A stretch of DNA of 5,884 bases from Lachnoclostridium sp. UBA933 (GTDB lineage Bacteria; Bacillota; Clostridia; Lachnospirales; Lachnospiraceae), in NCBI GenBank assembly GCA_002293545.1, contig DBDL01000132.1, positions 1-5,884 on the forward strand. Reading direction: 5' to 3'. Below, one piece after another: positions 4,757 through 5,884 of the stretch. A model generated the notes under the pieces. That model was not told where the DNA came from. It saw only the letters and a program-made list of their open reading frames with translations, and did no database searches. The position numbers and the translations under genes were made by a program. Position 1 is the first letter of the stretch, and every line of letters starts with the position of its first letter.

Positions 4757-5665
4757 TTAAAGTGTATCAACTGATTTCACTACGACTTCTAAATCTGTCA
4801 AGTGAATATAGTGTCCGCTTTTTTTTGCTATTGTATGTTGGACGTAATTTGATAAGCCTAAAAGCCTTAACATTATGTTTTGCCAAATACCCTCAATTTT
4901 CTCTGCCGTTGGTAAATCCATGTTCCCAAACTCTTGCAATTCTTTGTGATAAACTTCACTCGAATGGGTTATCAGTTTTATGGGCAAATCATTGAGCGAC
5001 TTATTTTCAACGGCTTGCTTGACATCGCCAACCGTATTTTCGGTATGGGTATGTTTATATTCATCTAATGCCGTTGCATAGGTGCTTTTCTTACACAATG
5101 ATTTAAGCAAATATTTTTCCGAATCTTCTGAAAATTGATGATAATAAAATGGCGGCATCTTTTTAAGAAACGGTCTTGCAATAAACCCCAATTTGAAAGA
5201 AGTCAGCCATAGAGCCAATTTCATACCGGAAGATTTATCAACTCCACTTTGCTTATACTCTTTTGGTGAAAGCATTTTAGCAAATTCATCATCGTAGGGA
5301 GTCGCGGGGTCAAGCAACACCATTCCGATTACCTTTGAGGGATACATCAAGGCGTATTGTATAGCATAAAACCCCCCTTGAGAATGCCCCAATAAAATAA
5401 TGTTTTCGGTAATATTGAGAGAAACAAGTAACCCGTTCAATTCATTTGCGATTTTTTGCGGGGTACGCTCGTTCTTTGACGATTGACTTTCGCCATAACC
5501 CAGTCTGTCAAATGTTAAAACTCTGAAATGACTGCTTAATTTTTCCGCTATATGCCACCATTCGGCATTGCAAGTGCCGATGGCTGTATCAACAACAATG
5601 GTTTTGTTTCCATCCCCAAAAATTCTGTATGCCATTTTTGTGCCGTCTATATCAACAAAATTCAT
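4757..5665 (-). CDS. Alpha/beta hydrolase fold protein
   Basis: A 302-residue, apparently cytoplasmic hydrolase without a signal peptide. It shows the fold in order: the N-terminal hairpin MNFVDIDGTKMAYRIFGDGN; a strand KTIVVDTAIGT, where this family usually has HG in the oxyanion loop but T-A-I-G-T is found; WWHIAEKLSSHFRVLTFDRL and GYGES (36-60); the nucleophile elbow GHSQGG with Ser95; a cap region about 125-215; and SGHYIHL with His285. The acid of the triad is not obvious, with D250 or E237 as candidates. The reaction is hydrolysis of an ester, amide or similar bond; the substrate is not predictable. The ATG overlaps the preceding gene's TGA by 4 nt (ATGA, 5665-5662), with GAGAGGA about 10 nt upstream inside that gene, so the two are translationally coupled. 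The neighbouring regulator and pump raise the possibility of a shared detoxification role, unproven. Confidence 0.92.
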   Translation of the reverse strand: MNFVDIDGTKMAYRIFGDGNKTIVVDTAIGTCNAEWWHIAEKLSSHFRVLTFDRLGYGESQSSKNERTPQKIANELNGLLVSLNITENIILLGHSQGGFYAIQYALMYPSKVIGMVLLDPATPYDDEFAKMLSPKEYKQSGVDKSSGMKLALWLTSFKLGFIARPFLKKMPPFYYHQFSEDSEKYLLKSLCKKSTYATALDEYKHTHTENTVGDVKQAVENKSLNDLPIKLITHSSEVYHKELQEFGNMDLPTAEKIEGIWQNIMLRLLGLSNYVQHTIAKKSGHYIHLTDLEVVVKSVDTL

Positions 5666-5884
5666 ATTTCCAGATTCCTCTCTTTCAGCAGATATACAAT
5701 TTTCTCCGGCGTTCCCTTGCCTTTTTCACCGCTCTGCACCATCTGCCCGGTCTTTATGTCATACCAGTACAGGCCTTTCCACGCCCACGCGAACATCGTC
5801 AGAACGAGGCTTATTTTCACACAATCATAGGATATGCCGTTTACACAAACAGTTTCTCTACCCTCTTTCTTCGCGGCAAACTCG
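5662..5884 (-). CDS. Unrecognised protein, C-terminal 73 residues (5' end outside window)
   Basis: The minus-strand frame is open from the right edge to TGA 5664-5662 and encodes 73 residues. It begins EFAAKKEGRETVCVNGISYD, continues CVKISLVLTMFAWAWKGLYW, and ends KIVYLLKERNLEI. The pattern of alternating strands with YDCVKIS, then YWYDIKTGQMVQSGEKGKGT, resembles the end of beta-rich proteins in which a strand with W-Y-D-x-x-T-G-x-x-V precedes a final strand (DUF3108-like shape). That likeness is weak and I do not assign a family. Coding status is supported by an unbroken frame to the edge, sensible composition, the 4-nt overlap with the hydrolase ATG, and that gene's ribosome binding site lying within it. 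Confidence 0.7.
   Translation of the reverse strand, partial: EFAAKKEGRETVCVNGISYDCVKISLVLTMFAWAWKGLYWYDIKTGQMVQSGEKGKGTPEKIVYLLKERNLEI

Overview
The window looks like a piece of accessory chromosome from a low-to-mid GC Bacillota, most likely a gut-type clostridium (Lachnospiraceae/Oscillospiraceae range). The reasons are AAGGAG-type ribosome binding sites, sigma-A promoters with extended -10 elements, and the protein families present. Assignment to Clostridia is inference; no marker gene lies in the window.

Layout: almost everything is read leftward (minus strand). At the far left, the last 37 codons of an alpha/beta hydrolase run rightward and converge on the minus-strand block across an 83-base spacer that holds a perfect AT-rich palindrome. 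The minus-strand genes, from right to left in transcription order, are: the C-terminus of an unrecognised protein; an alpha/beta hydrolase that overlaps it by ATGA; a possible 24-codon small ORF; an AraC-type regulator with a GyrI-like effector domain; a MATE efflux pump; a SAP/DUF6434 protein; a 99-residue small protein, probably a dimeric alpha-beta barrel; two GNAT acetyltransferases; and a stand-alone TfoX C-terminal domain protein.

The right part (about 2388-5884) reads as one tightly packed unit: unknown protein, hydrolase, small ORF, regulator, pump. The regulator-pump pair is the clearest functional unit. The GyrI-like domain probably senses a small, perhaps cationic or amphipathic, ligand and controls the pump, and a 9-bp direct repeat with 10-bp period just upstream of the regulator is a candidate operator. 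The left part (199-2390) is a string of small unrelated genes with internal promoters in front of the SAP, barrel and second GNAT genes. The last two genes (GNAT then TfoX_C) are translationally coupled.

The most interesting signals are regulatory: a strong promoter placed so close to the YvbK-like GNAT start that the mRNA should be leaderless; two related promoter/leader segments before the SAP and barrel genes; and the small ORF plus direct repeat ahead of the AraC gene. I see no RNA gene, CRISPR array, transposase or integrase, and no convincing previously undescribed multi-gene system. There is no stretch over 300 bases without a gene.
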